In this document: one piece after another, positions 13,701 through 26,100 of the stretch
Numbering within the stretch: position 1 is the stretch's first letter
Layout of the letters: each line of letters opens with the position of its first letter
Assembly: GCA_914767715.1 (NCBI GenBank)
Contig: OU612068.1
Span: 9,114,001-9,178,000, forward strand
Length of the DNA stretch: 64,000 nt
DNA from: Membranipora membranacea
Taxonomy: Eukaryota; Bryozoa; Gymnolaemata; Cheilostomatida; Membraniporidae
Direction of reading: 5' to 3'
Translations under genes and position numbers: made by a program
Notes under the pieces: model-generated
Databases searched by the model: none
Seen by the model: the letters and a program-made list of their open reading frames with translations, nothing else
Told to the model about the DNA's origin: nothing

Positions 13701-14003
13701 TCAGTTTTTCAAACACTGAACAAGTTCATAGGTTCAAGCGCAATAAAATATATACCAATGAATTCTTGTTTTGAAAGCAAGAAGAAGTTATCCTGCCAAT
13801 GTTGTGAGATGACAACTAATCCATACAAAGGTTAAATAAAGACTCGAGACTATTGAACATCTGATTAACATAACAGGGAGCCAATATCAATTGATTATGA
13901 TTATGAATATGTGTATAAAAAGATTGTCACCAGTTATTTCATCAGCCTCCAATAAACAAACTCCAGTGAGTAACGTATAGTGCAAAGAATTCACACTTTA
14001 ACC
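10703..14003. other. Divergent spacer between the PIDD-like gene and the tetraspanin
   Basis: This 3.3-kb region should contain both promoters. It holds a minus-strand open segment at 10881-11095, ending KRLDLLPKIIVDLF then stop, which I could not assign. A purine-rich GTAGTA/GAGTAG low-complexity stretch lies at about 11400-11530. A dispersed repeat copy occupies 12885-13047. Just before it, at about 12760-12880, is a decayed Cys-rich reading frame interrupted by a stop. No tRNA or other gene was recognised. Confidence 0.5.
12885..13047 (+). repeat. Dispersed repeat, copy A (retrotransposon 3'-end-like)
   Basis: This segment shares long identical blocks with 15127-15268: TTAAATGACTTCCAGCC, CATCAGTATTTAACACCTTT and AGAAATAAAATCAATCAA. 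The AATAAA followed by a short TCAATCAA tail is typical of the 3' end of a SINE or a 5'-truncated LINE. Orientation is inferred from that tail. Confidence 0.75.
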
Positions 14004-16257
14004 ATGGGTTCCGGAAAAGCTGAAGGTGCATGTAATAATTGTGTGAAATATATGCTCGTCATATTCAACATCATATTCTGTGTAAGTTAATACACCTATA
14101 TTTACTATATTCAACTATATCAGCCTAGCCTGTTTTATTGACACAAGTAAACGCAAAAAAAATCCATCAGACGAAAGCCTTGGAGAAGTAAATGTTCTTT
14201 GCCTCCTCCAACATTAGCTAGCCTATGCGGTGGTTTATCATGACGTAGAGGACCACTTGAATTAATGAGACCCAATGGTCCGCATATATTTTATCTGCCG
14301 GCTATGGTCGCCTTCAATTACTAAGTAATAATCATATAAATATATAATAATATAATACTTTAAGTCTAATCGGTGCAATTTACAATGATCAATTTATTTT
14401 TTTCAAATTTTAGTTTATTGGGTGCGGTCTGATTACAATAGGTGTAGTAGCTTACATCAAACTGAAGGACTACATAGATTTCTTTGATGGAATCAATATA
14501 CAAGCTACCGCCATCGTGCTTATCTTGTTCGGCTGTATAACTTTCATCGTAGCTGCAATAGGATGTATGGGTGCCTTCAAAGAAAGCCATTGCCTTCTTT
14601 TCACAGTAAGTTCTACCTAATGGGATAACTTTCTACGATTAACCTGTTAATTGTAAAACTAGAGCTAGATATCTGCACCAATCAGTGGTGAAAGAGGGAC
14701 ATCACAACATAAATTGATCACCTCCTCTAGGTTACAGATCCTCAAGGGAAATATCTTTGAATCGGTCCTTTCACAGTAGACCTCCACAACCCTGTTCTAG
14801 TGATTAACGTATCTCACTCACTCCTGTAAATGTTGTTTTTAAATTGCAGTTTGCTTCAATAATTGGCATCATACTGCTGATTGAGGTCATATGTGGAGCA
14901 GTGGCTTTTCTATTCAGAGGAAGTATTTATGAGTACGTCTCAGGTAATGCAGGAGTATTACTGTCTGCATACAACGAAACCTCTGGTGACTATGTACAGG
15001 ACGCCTGGGATACTTTACACACTCAACTGGTATGAAATGATATGATTTCCAAATTAGTTATTCACAACATGATCGGGCAGATATTCTTTTTTACGTCAGG
15101 CAGCACTCAAGCTAAATAAACTAGTATAAAAATTCATGTTAAATGACTTCCAGCCACAAAAGCTTTTTACTCCCATTTGTAAGCCATTAATATCATAGGC
15201 ATCAGTATTTAACACCTTTTTTCACAACATATATCACGTTAGCAATAGAAATAAAATCAATCAAACAGTCTAGTTAATAATGGTCAGATTTGCTCAGTCT
15301 TGATTTTTAACAAATTTTTTGATTTACTTGATCAATGAATTAAACTGTATTATTTAGTGAGTGAGGTGGGTAGAGATAAATATCAGATATTTATATTATT
15401 ATCAAGGAATGCTGTGGAGCCAATGGGAGAGATGATTGGATGAATACAACTCTCGCTAAACTTCAGGGTGGTAGTGTACCAAAGAGCTGCCAAAACTACA
15501 CAGTATGTACCGCCTCGTTAAAACTTAAACAATTTCCTCATATGAGACTTGACTCGTTATAGTTGAAACTAAAACTACAGGTGTGCTTGAAAGGTTTAAT
15601 TTTGTTGTGCAGGACCTGGTTTGGTTTGACAAGCTTTGCTGGGTACTGAGCGATGTTAGCATACCAAGCTTTCACCTATATTTACACTTACCGTTTTGGG
15701 GTTTAATATTTTTCAGGCGTCGTGCATTGATAGCTTAGAAGATTTTGCCAGCGCTAATATCATTATGCTAGGAGCTGCAGCTGTAGGATTTGGAGCTATT
15801 CAGGTAAGAATATAAACAACATGTAAATTTACACACTGCTATTTCAAAGACAACATGAGTACTCGGATGTGTACTTTGTGAAGTGAATATGCATCACTTA
15901 TTATGGAACCTCAGGTAGGTGTGACAGCAATCTTTCCCGGATGTTTAGGATTTTTTTCTGAGATATTAATTTTGTTTGTTTGGTATTAGAGCGACCAACT
16001 TTTGTAGATTGTTGTCTATACCAACTAGTATTGCCGTGGTCATGATTGATAGTGATGCCATGATATCCTTTTCATATGGCCATTTTTTTGTTTTGTCAAC
16101 ACCACAAAAGTGGCCACGTGACAAGGCTAGATGTTACTTTTTGTGTTTAGAGTGAATGTCACTACCTGTTGTATTAAGCTTGTTTTTGTATTTTTAGATG
16201 ACAGGGATAATTTTAGCTTGCATCTTGGGATGTGCAGCAAGAAAATCTCTTGACTAA
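14004..16257 (+). CDS. Tetraspanin
   Basis: This is a four-pass membrane organiser that groups integrins, receptors and adhesion proteins in the plasma membrane or endosomes. Six exons join in phase 0 (14004-14081, 14414-14605, 14850-15029, 15407-15502, 15717-15803, 16198-16257) to 230 aa, the usual family length. TM1 begins at KYMLVIFNIIFC. TM2 is the IVLILFGCITFIVAAIGCMG segment with its following polar loop. TM3 is FASIIGIILLIEVICGAV. The large outer loop contains the family signature ECCGANGRDDW plus two more Cys (PKSC and ASC), so it is the short four-cysteine type. TM4 is IIMLGAAAVGFG onwards, and the tail is short (ARKSLD). N-terminal Cys pairs are candidate palmitoylation sites. An AATAAA at 16268 follows directly. 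All-phase-0 introns are regular. I do not assign an orthology group. Confidence 0.95.
15127..15268 (+). repeat. Dispersed repeat, copy B
   Basis: This is the second copy of the element at 12885-13047, in the same orientation, inside the third tetraspanin intron. It is slightly shorter and has several substitutions, so the two copies are not a recent local duplication. Confidence 0.75.
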
Positions 16258-16782
16258 CAGTAGCATCAATAAAAGACAATCAAAGCTCATAATCATCTGT
16301 ACTAAGAACGACAGCCCTAAAAATAGCTTGTAGGTCAAACATAGAAGCCACAAGGGCCATTGACCATCAAGGATGTGTAAATATATGCTGCTCGTGGGTA
16401 AACTGACAACAGTCAGCCGGGAATCACATCAAAACAGTTCTTGATGACAGTGCAATATGAGGGCACACCCCTTCAACTATGATCTTTATTACAATGCTGT
16501 CTCATAACAATTCTCCGAGGACATTATTTTTGTGACACAACCAACTTCTATCAGCGAAATTATTTTAGGTTCATGTTTCAAGTTGTGCCTTTTAGAAGGA
16601 TTGTTTTTAGCAAAGACTTGTCAACTTGTTGTCAAACTCATCATATTTTTTTTTTATGTCGTGTGCAAGTGGAAAATCTTTATTTCTAATAATCATTCAT
16701 CATTTCATAGAAAATTACATTTGTGATTTCCAAAGCGCTTCTTTCTATAAATCATGAGCGGTTTATTTCATAGTAAACCTAC
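16258..16782. other. Convergent spacer, tetraspanin and YEATS2 3' UTRs
   Basis: AATAAA for the tetraspanin lies at 16268-16273. On the minus strand, AATAAA (plus-strand 16764-16769) lies 14 bases beyond the YEATS2 stop. The open frame at 16532-16726 is T-rich with no recognisable protein. Confidence 0.6.
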
Positions 16783-19700
16783 TCAGCTTATCTTACTCAC
16801 GGTTACTCCATTACTTTGCTTACTTTCCTCAACAACAAAATCATTAAGAAATCTCAGTGACTCATTCGATTTTATGGCAGCGTATACATCATCATTGGTC
16901 AGCTCAGACTTCTGATGCTGACATTGCGCAGAATTTGCTTTTCTCATCAGATCTTCCATGAATTTGTTGTACAAACTTAACAAGACTGTAGACGTCAGAG
17001 GCATTCCAATAGTTTTACCTTTTACAGTCTGGTCGAGTTTGGCGCCTACTTGACTGGTGAGATTGATCATAAATTTCTCCTCAGTAGTAGGGTTTACAAC
17101 ACAGCTCACCGCGGGAATAGATGGATTGACAGTAGCACCTACAAACACACAAGTATGCGGTTCATTCACAAAGGAACCATACCTGATACAGATTTAAATG
17201 TGATTGAGTAAGTGAGTGGCTGGCCCTCTCATTACCATGATATTGGTCTTGAACACAACTATTATAAAAGCTCTAAAGCTCTATTTTTGCTTAGCTTCCC
17301 AGAATGCACACATGAATAAGTAAAACCTACCTTCTTGTTTCTCAGCATTGACTTCCTGTTGGCTGACAGACACAATCTCAATATCTCCATCGTTATCATC
17401 ACAACCGATAGTAGATTTGTTACTCGATCTAACCAGACTAACAATGTCAGAGTATAACGTTGAGCTGCCAGGATTATCAGAGGTTTTGAGCAAGCTATCA
17501 CCTTCAGATGGTGGGGTATACAAAAATCTTCTACACCAAAGCTGTAAATAATTAGCAGATCTTTTTATAGGTGCGTGCACAGAATTGTTCTGCGCATGCC
17601 GAGGAAGGATTGAGCAACAATCAGTAATAATGGTGCTCGCGCTTTTTCATATATGTCTACAAAACTAAGTTCCAAGCTCATTTTGCAGTTACAATTTCCC
17701 ACTTATACAGAGCTGCTAGATTAAAATATTAAATTTATAAAAGGCTTGAGTTTTGGGACCCAGAGACCTGATCCCACATTTATATCAGCCAGTCAATTTT
17801 CCAAGACATAACATTTACCATTTAGATCTTGTAATTGAGCATGAGAAAACATGCTAAGACGTCTCTCATGAACAGAAGATATTATATCACAATACTAACA
17901 GTTATATGTTTGGTACTCCAAGGTCGCTGATCAGCAAAATGAGATTGGTTCTCATTAATGAAGTTCAATTGATGTTTATTTATGGATTTCGATCTTTGCC
18001 ATTCCAAAGCTCTTCTTTTCCCTGGAGGTAATAGAAATCAGAGTAAATTAACATCACACAGTACAGAGCTAGCTGATAGCCCACTACAAACAACAAATCA
18101 GCGAGTTAGTTTCGATTAGACAGTATACATGATGTGCGGATCAATCGATTGCATGTACCAAAGAAAAGTATCAAAAAATAAGATAATATTCATGGGTGCT
18201 TGCAACAGAAGAGCGATTGTTGCTAAATTTGGGAACAATACAACAATGAACATTAATTTGGGCACATTAATTTGGACACATTTGTTTGGACACATTTGTT
18301 TGGACACATTTATTTGGGAACATTCATTTGGGAACATTACTGATGGTCTGGGCATAAATGAGATCTGTGATTAATTGTCCGGGAAGGTTCTGTTATGGAT
18401 GTTACTAATCTCTTACAAACATACCGAGTGGCCATGACTGATATTCCACTGCTGATGGCATGAGTACAGGATGATGATGTTTGCCTGATGCTGTCAGAGG
18501 ATGAATCTGAGCTAGATGTGTGATAAGACACTCTATATCATGAATCTGCTTCACCGGTGGGAGTTTGTGGGGTGTGCACAGATTTATTGGGGCCGCTGAG
18601 CTTATTGTAGCAGCCATATGGTTAAGTTTACGCTGCTTAGGTTGCATGACAGGTGAAGTAGTAGGTGCTAAAACGAATATGAAAAATATTGGCAATGTTA
18701 ATAGTAACAATAAAAAAGTCATCTTTCCTAAAATTAAACCATTATTATCTTTACCATGGCTCAGACAAAGCTCATCACAAATAATAACAGGTGTTGCTTT
18801 GAATTGTGTATGAAAACCAGAAGTAATAAAAATGCAATCAAAATTTGAACAACAAGCAATTCCAAAGTTATTATGTGAATCATTGAGGATTCGTCCTTTC
18901 AATGTGCAAACAACACAAACCTGGTCTTTTATTGGTAGGTTGGATTTTGTAGCCATTAGCGCCTTGAGTCTTCTGGAACATTTTCTGTGGAATCAGCAAC
19001 ACTTTACCGGTAGGCAGTTTACATTTCATGTATACATCTGGCTGAGGGGACGCAGGCTTACTATCATATGAGGCTTGCTGTGTTTGTATCGAGTTCATCG
19101 ATAACTTTATCTTCTTAACTCCATCTTGATCAATCAGTTTTGCTGCGACGGGTTTGGGTTGAGGTGTATGAGACTTTGATAATAGGCTTATACTAAGAGG
19201 TTTTCTAGGCTGCGGTTGGTTAATGAGAGAAACCAAACTCTTTGTTTTGTTTTGAGGTGTTGACCCATTGGAGAGAAGAGAGTTATTAGTCATAGTTCTC
19301 AGTAGGTCTTTAGTTTGGAGTTGGGGCTCAGATTTCACTCTGACGACTGTTGGTTTCTGATGCACCACATAATTCTTGGAATCAGATGCAGGAAATGACT
19401 TTTTAGTGGGTTTTGGTTGGTGTTTGACATATGACAGACTAGGCACAGCAGGCTTTGGTGAATTTATTGCAAGGCACTCACTATCGTCAATTGCCTGCCC
19501 CTGTAGGCTGTGTTCTGTCCATACCGCATTATCAATCACTGATTTAGCTGCTTGATGATCATAATTATCCAGTGCAACAGGTTCGGATTTAACTTTGATG
19601 TTGAGATCTAAATTTGGAAGGTGACTATCTGAATGAGAAGAGGCAGAAGTAGAAATACCGTTGAGCTTTTGTGGAGAGGACGAGTGCTTTATTGTTTGAT

Positions 19701-21817
19701 CTGTTACCGTCAATTCGGCAGTGCTGACGCTTTTACATACTGAGATCTAAGAAAAAGAACGTCTACATGGTAATTGGTTCGACATGATCAAACACACATA
19801 TGGCAAAGACATATCATATCATAAAGAATCATTTGATTTGTACCTGATCAGTGGAGTCAGTGCCCACTGAACAAAATCTTTAGATGGCTACAGCTCAGTC
19901 TCCCCGCTTTGAATGCTAGTCTAAATCAGTGGTATGTGAGGTTAAAGGATTACAATTTGGGCATGTGCATTCAATTTGTACCACAGGGTGAATGGTTAGC
20001 AGAAATCTCTTTTCCTTCTAACCATTGAGTATAATGTAATATTTGTAGAATATGGATTCGTCTTCTCACAAACACTTAGAAATCGGGAAGGCAACCTATC
20101 GTCAACCAGAGTACTTACATTCTGATTCTCATTTTGTACATGTGGTGGTTTGACATCTACAGGTAAGTCAGACTCAATCTCCACATCGACATGCGTCTCA
20201 GCACCCAAAGTCTGCTCACCAGTATAGGACCTGTCCAGCTTTAGATGATGTATGATATCTATCTTACGATTCCTGCTATCTTTTAGATGAAGCTGAACTC
20301 GAACAGGAAATTCACCCCATCCTATCAAATAGAAGAGAAAATAACAGTTATTTGTTGATTAATCCTGTAGCAATCTCTGTAGTATTTATGTAAGCAGAAC
20401 ATTTTACAATTATTTTTTGTTACTGCTAGAGTTGAGTTGAGCTTGTTTGGAGGTAACCCAATGTTAGCCAAAACTAATTTTTCAAGAGTTAAGGTGTTTA
20501 CGAAGTACGGAGGCTGTGTTAATGAAACTAGCCATAAATTTCACTACTTCAAATATGGCAAACTTTTCCTCCTGCAAATACTCCATTATGGCATTTTACT
20601 TGTCTTACCCCTGCGAGTAAGATGGAATGGTGGTGTTTTAATCTCCACCAGATCATTGGGTTTATAAGAGGGATGTAAAAAGAACCAGACTTTTTCCACG
20701 ACATGACTGAGACTTGGTTTCTCTCTGGGACCTCGTACATACATCATCCATTTGTGAGTGGACTAAAAAAAATGTACAATAATATAACTATTTTGCAGCA
20801 TACTACTGATAGAATAGAAATGATTCATCTCTTTTTTCATGTTGATTATCTTTCTTGATTCTTCTTTCTCCATGATTTTTATTCCAGCTCATTATTGCCG
20901 AGCATTTTCTTTGCCACAAACTACTCAATTTCAACGATTTCTCGAAATTGTTCTGTAGAGAGTTTTAAAATAAATCTAATCTTATCATTAAGCTAAGCTC
21001 CTGTGGTTTCCATTCGCCATTTGACTGAAAGTCATGAGCTTTTCCAATACTAGTCTATTATAAGTAATAGTGAGTATAAATAAAAGCCAAACAAGCCAAC
21101 AATGTCAAGTCACGTAGGGCAGTGCTATTCCATTATCATGTGAATGCTGCATGAATATAACAACTCATTTAAACTAGATTAGCCAATTCATCAGCTACCA
21201 ACCTGATCATTTTTCTGTCTATACTCAGCTGAGATGTACTTGGACACATTTCCAACCACAACTCTATGCTTGGTTGCTCCAGGCTGTACTGAAGCAGAGG
21301 ATGTGGCCTTTGATCGAGCTTTCGCCCTTTCCACCAAATCTGCAGATTTCAAATTATCACTTCCTTCACTAGGTGGCCCAGTTGTAGACACAAAACGCAT
21401 TTTCTTCTCTCGAGGCACAGATTTACCGATCTCAGCTTTGATAGCTGGGTGTATACCTGTTTGAGACCCTGAGGTGCCAGCCTGGCCAGTTTTCCCTTTT
21501 GCTCTATCATAGTAGGAGATAAGCATTGCAGCCCTAAGCCTATCTAAGACAAGCCTTGTTTGGTTGAGCCGCTGGTCGATGACATATATATCATTCTCCA
21601 ATCCATTTATCTCTGTGTTGATCTGTTCAGTTATAATGTTGATGATTTTCTTGACCTGAGGTTTGTTTTCAGATCCCGTGGAAACTGGCTGACTAGTTGT
21701 TATAGAGTTTGAAGCATTTTCTGAGCCTTCATTGTCATATGGTGCATAGTCAGGGTCAATGATTGCGGTGTTAGCAACGTTTAAGTCACCATCTTTGCTT
21801 GTTGAATCTTCCATCAT
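16783..21817 (-). CDS. YEATS2: YEATS domain-containing protein 2 (ATAC complex subunit)
   Basis: YEATS2 is the acetyl-lysine reader and scaffold of the ATAC histone acetyltransferase complex. Eight exons (21203-21817, 20609-20762, 20119-20321, 18921-19746, 18425-18667, 17900-18021, 17331-17541, 16783-17138) join in one frame to about 909 aa. The N-terminal exon has a helical segment of the kind seen before the YEATS domain, ending [17 protein letters not shown]. The YEATS domain follows ([63 protein letters not shown]). A long Ser/Pro/Lys-rich middle leads to [13 protein letters not shown], typical of YEATS2. The last exon carries the histone fold ([39 protein letters not shown]), which in human pairs with NC2-beta. 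The human protein is about 1.4k residues, so the middle is shorter here. An AATAAA lies just past the stop. Confidence 0.93.
18250..18340. repeat. 14-bp tandem repeat, about six copies
   Basis: The unit is close to ACATTTGTTTGGAC, repeated head to tail with drift to ACATTAATTTGGGC and ACATTCATTTGGGA. It lies in the YEATS2 intron between exons 18425-18667 and 17900-18021. The period is not a multiple of three, so open frames across it are incidental. Confidence 0.85.
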
Positions 21818-23163
21818 TACAGTCTACGTAAGAATCATACTGCAATACAAGTCTGAGATGACATCTGAAAACAGAGGAGAGTTCTAATTAGGCCTTGTCA
21901 CATTCACAGAGAGTAAATAACTGACAGCAGTAACAGCCTCCCTGCTGACAGCCAGTTACGAGTGATGGCAGTTTTATAAAGTTAAAACAGATTAGCAGTG
22001 TTTTGATCATGATGTAGAGATTAATGAATGCGGTTTACGTCAGTACCTATATATAAATGCTCTTATTACCATAAGATCCTCATAGTAAGCACTTTGACAA
22101 ATACTGTGAACAGACCACTGAAATCCACCTCTCGAATGACATTAAATATCAAATATGACATAATAATGGCATGCTTGTGAACCCATATGTTGGCCTTACT
22201 CTGTACAACCGCATATACTAAGACTAAAAGCCATAAATAGACAACTGGCATGATGATTATTATAGTCATACTGTTTTTGAAAGTGAGTATATAAATATAA
22301 ACTGCTTGTAACTCTGGACAGGCTGAACTGATACAACAAAATGGTCTGCAGAAAAACATGTCTGTCCGACCCTGTTTTGTTATATATAACAAAAAAAGAT
22401 ATCCAGGATAAAATAATATTATGATGAGGACATGGGCTGCTGGGACTTGAAAGCAAACCTGAACTTAAGTATAATATTAATACAGACTTGCAAACCCCCT
22501 GAGGCTCGGACTTGGAGCCCATGAATGATAATGAATGTTAGCAGAGCAGACTAGTTGAGGCATGAAGAATAGTCCTGGTTGGGTGGGTACCTGGAGTGGA
22601 TGTTGTAGTAAGTATAGCCTGTCTTGACAAGCTTTGTCCCCCCCCCACCGAACAAAGCTTCAGTTGTCAAGACAGACAGGCTATCTATAGTAAGTAATAC
22701 TAATAATGTTACTGTAATAGATAGTAATGCTGTAATGTATTTATTATGTGTGTGTTGTGGAGCCATGCACTCCTACTATCATTTGGTGCTACTTTCTTAA
22801 TTAATAAAATTTCCTATCCCCTCCTGATTTGATGGGTACCTACTACTATGTAGACCAGACTTTGAGTCCGTCCAGTTTTCACCAGCAAACTATAGCAAAA
22901 CAAGGGTAATTCTTTCAGAGGGTTGACGACAACAGAGAGACTTGTAGGTACCTAGATATGGCATACATTTGTGACAACTTTACTTAGATACAGCAATTTA
23001 GAGAGAGCTTTCAGATACGAAAAGGGTGTTTTTGTACCACCCTCAAAGAATGGATCTAAGGAATTTGAAGCTATAAACAGAAGTGTTTCCGGGTGTTTCC
23101 CCTGATGATCTCATTTTCTTCTTCATTCTTCTCTCAGACAAAGGACTAATAACAAGCTCAAAT
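21818..23163. other. Divergent promoter region of YEATS2 and PDCL3
   Basis: This spacer separates the YEATS2 start (-) from the PDCL3 start (+). It contains one full MITE-like hairpin copy at 22613-22690. Hydrophobic AT-rich frames at 22066-22522 and 22551-22766 resemble no protein; the latter runs across the hairpin. No TATA box stands out. Confidence 0.5.
22613..22690. mobile_element. MITE-like inverted-repeat element, copy 1
   Basis: A left arm TATAGCCTGTCTTGACAAGC and a right arm ending GTCAAGACAGACAGGCTATC flank a poly-C centre (CCCCCCCCCACCGAAC). The right arm has small insertions. Related copies lie at 26199-26274 and 29629-29669. The hairpin form, small size and repeated occurrence fit a non-autonomous DNA transposon. 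Target-site duplications are not certain. Confidence 0.7.
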
Positions 23164-26100
23164 ATGCAGGTAGGGCAATACATCTGAAGTTAAAGTCTTG
23201 AATTTGTTACATGAATCTTAAATAAAACATAATATTCTGACAGATGCCTGGGTTTTGATGGATTTGAGAGTTTTTATCACAGTTTTAGTATTGTTCTATT
23301 TCTTCTTGTGATGACTCATGCAATGTTGTTTGATTCAGGTCTGTTGTGTGTAATTATGTCCATATAAGGAAATGTGTCCCTTAGATCAGTAATGGCCGAT
23401 TTTTGTAAACTGTATTAATAGGATTGATGGGAAATGGGAATGATGAATACCCTACATCATGAAGAAAACTTGTTGTCACTGTCCCTTTACAAACCACCTA
23501 GGCCTTGCAAATGCACAATAAGACTTAGTTACTAGTAACTCAAAAAAGCATAGAAAGCTGAAACAAATTTGAATACTGAACCATAATAGATAGGGATGTA
23601 GGGATTCCTTTCCCAGATTGGTATAACTATTTTTAACAGAATCAAGGAGTTGGTTGAACCAAATACAATAGTCTAAGACCAAAATACAGTGAAGTGTTGA
23701 TAAGTTTTCAATGGTGGAAGGTAAATGGTCTGGCATGAGCAACTCTAGCTCCTTGGTATGAGTTTTTTTATGAAACCTATTGGTTATCCCCCTTCAGGAC
23801 CCAAATGAAGACACTGAGTGGAATGATGTCCTCCGAGCTAAAGGCATCATCCCTCCAAAGGAGAAGAAGGAAGAAATAACGGAAGATGACATCGTTAACA
23901 TGTTAGAACAGACCATAGAAAAGAAGTAAGTGACCTTAATTCTTTACTCAGAGCCAACCAGTTTTACTGGTCTTGACTATAAACTCAATTTTTATCAGTG
24001 ACCTGTGACTTTGGAAGGCAAGCATCTTATCCCCATTCTCCTTAACTATCAATGGTTGTAGTATGTTTTGTAATTTGATTTTCGCATCCCAAATTAGGCA
24101 ATAATGACCCAATTCCTGAAGCCGATTAAAATCAACCAAATTCTATTTTTGATAAACTCAGGTTGCCCATTTGTTTTATTTACTTGCTTTAGTAACTTCT
24201 ATAATTTACATTTTGTCATTGATTGTTGGTGGATTCATAAGCTTTGAATAAGTATGAGTCATACGACTCATGAATTTGCTGATGACTCATTTAGTCCTTA
24301 CCTGTCACACTTTAGCAAGTCATGACACAGCAGCGACTCATGGTTATGTCGATGAATCAAGACTAGTTGATATGATTTGAGGAAATTGATACTAGTTTCA
24401 AGAAATTGTTGGTATTTTTAGAACCAATGATAAGGATTATGGTGATATGGATAAGGATGAGCTTGATGACATGGAAGATGATATCGATGAAGATGATGAG
24501 AGAATGTTTGAAATGTACAGGTGGGTGAAACTCCTTGGTTATTATCCAAAATAGTTAGATTCTTCATTCTAGGGCATGATATCAGCCCTCTCTATGAAAA
24601 TAATGTGTTTGGTCACTGCTCCAGATTCAAATTTACTCATGACATAAATGGACATCGTTACAATGTAAGGATATCACAAATAATGCAGGTTGGCGTAGCT
24701 GAGGTTAAGTGATGGCCAGAGTCTTAGGTTTTGCCTCAATTTTTGCGTCAACTTTCCCCACCATCATTCTTTTCAAACACCATCATCAATAGTTAAATTG
24801 TAAGTAATTGCAACTGAATAAGAAAAGAAAAAACAATGCCATGTGTGGAAAGATTTAGGCAACCCTTTCAATTATGTAAAACAGTAAATGCATAAATATG
24901 CTAAGATTCTTGCTGAGTATTTGGTTCAATCACACCTGGGCAAGTGCCAGTTTTCTCAGTCTAGTTATTCAACCCCTTTTCAAGTTTTAACAATATACTT
25001 TTTGTCGATTATGTCAATATCCTATATATTACAGACGTCAGCGTATGGCTGAAATGCAGGCACAACAGAAACTGGCATCGTTTGGCAGCGTACTAGAAAT
25101 CAGTAAAGCTGATTGGGTGGAGCAAGTAAATAAAGCCGGGGAGAATGTCTGGGTCATTGTCCATGTATATGCAGAAGGGTGAGTCATGAGCATAACAATA
25201 TAAAATTATTTTAATCGATTTTAATTTGCTGTAACTTATTGTAATTTGTCATGTAATTCAATTGGATTTGATACTTTTCCAATTCATGATGAAAGAGTTT
25301 GACTATTAGGATGGTAGCTCTGTACTTCAGGGGTAATATAGACAAAGTTGTTTTGTTCTTGGTAGAAATGGCTGAGTCAGCCTTGTACAAATGACTTAAC
25401 ATTGACTTCAAAGTCCTTCATAAACCAATTAAATATTGTTTTCATCCTTTTCTCCATTCTATTTGTTGTGCTCTCGGTTTAATCTGTTATATCATTGGTT
25501 TTTTTAGAATACCTCAATGCAAACTTATCAATCAACATATGTTCGAGTTAGCCGCCAAATTTCCTGCTACTAAATTTGTAAAGGGCAGAGCATCAGTATG
25601 TATACCTAACTACCCAGACAAGAACCTACCAACAATCTTTATCTACAAGTAAGTTTATTCTATATTAGAACTCAAAAATACTATTGAAAATATTACTAAT
25701 ATCGAGTTATCTTCTCTCTGAACCTGCTGTTCAGAGAGAGGATAACTCGAAATTGTACCACCTTTTTGCATTATGCTTCTAATAATATTCTAATATTTAT
25801 TCTAATATTCTAATAATAACTCATATCTATATAGAATATGCAGATGAGAAGAAGTTTCAGATCTATAAAACCCACCATATCTTAATATGTTACAGAAATA
25901 TCCGTATTTTTGAAATGTCATTTTGCCAAACACTATACTTCCATCAAGTTATAATGAAATTTTTATTTACTTTCAATAATTTTGATTTACGTTTTTTTGC
26001 AGAAATGGTGATCTCAAAAAACAGTGGGTAGGACCACATGAACTGCATGGTATGAACTGCAAAGTTGAAGGTTTGTTAACTATGTGTTTTTCATATTATG

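Noticed and set aside
18250-18340. Repeat array considered as CRISPR
   Set aside because: Units are contiguous without spacers and lie in an intron of an animal gene.
18129-18374. ORFs with repeated Ile/Cys/Asn pattern
   Set aside because: They are produced by the 14-bp tandem repeat inside a YEATS2 intron.
22066-22522. Hydrophobic ORFs suggesting membrane proteins
   Set aside because: AT-rich DNA readily gives hydrophobic frames; two overlapping frames are open at once and neither resembles a family.
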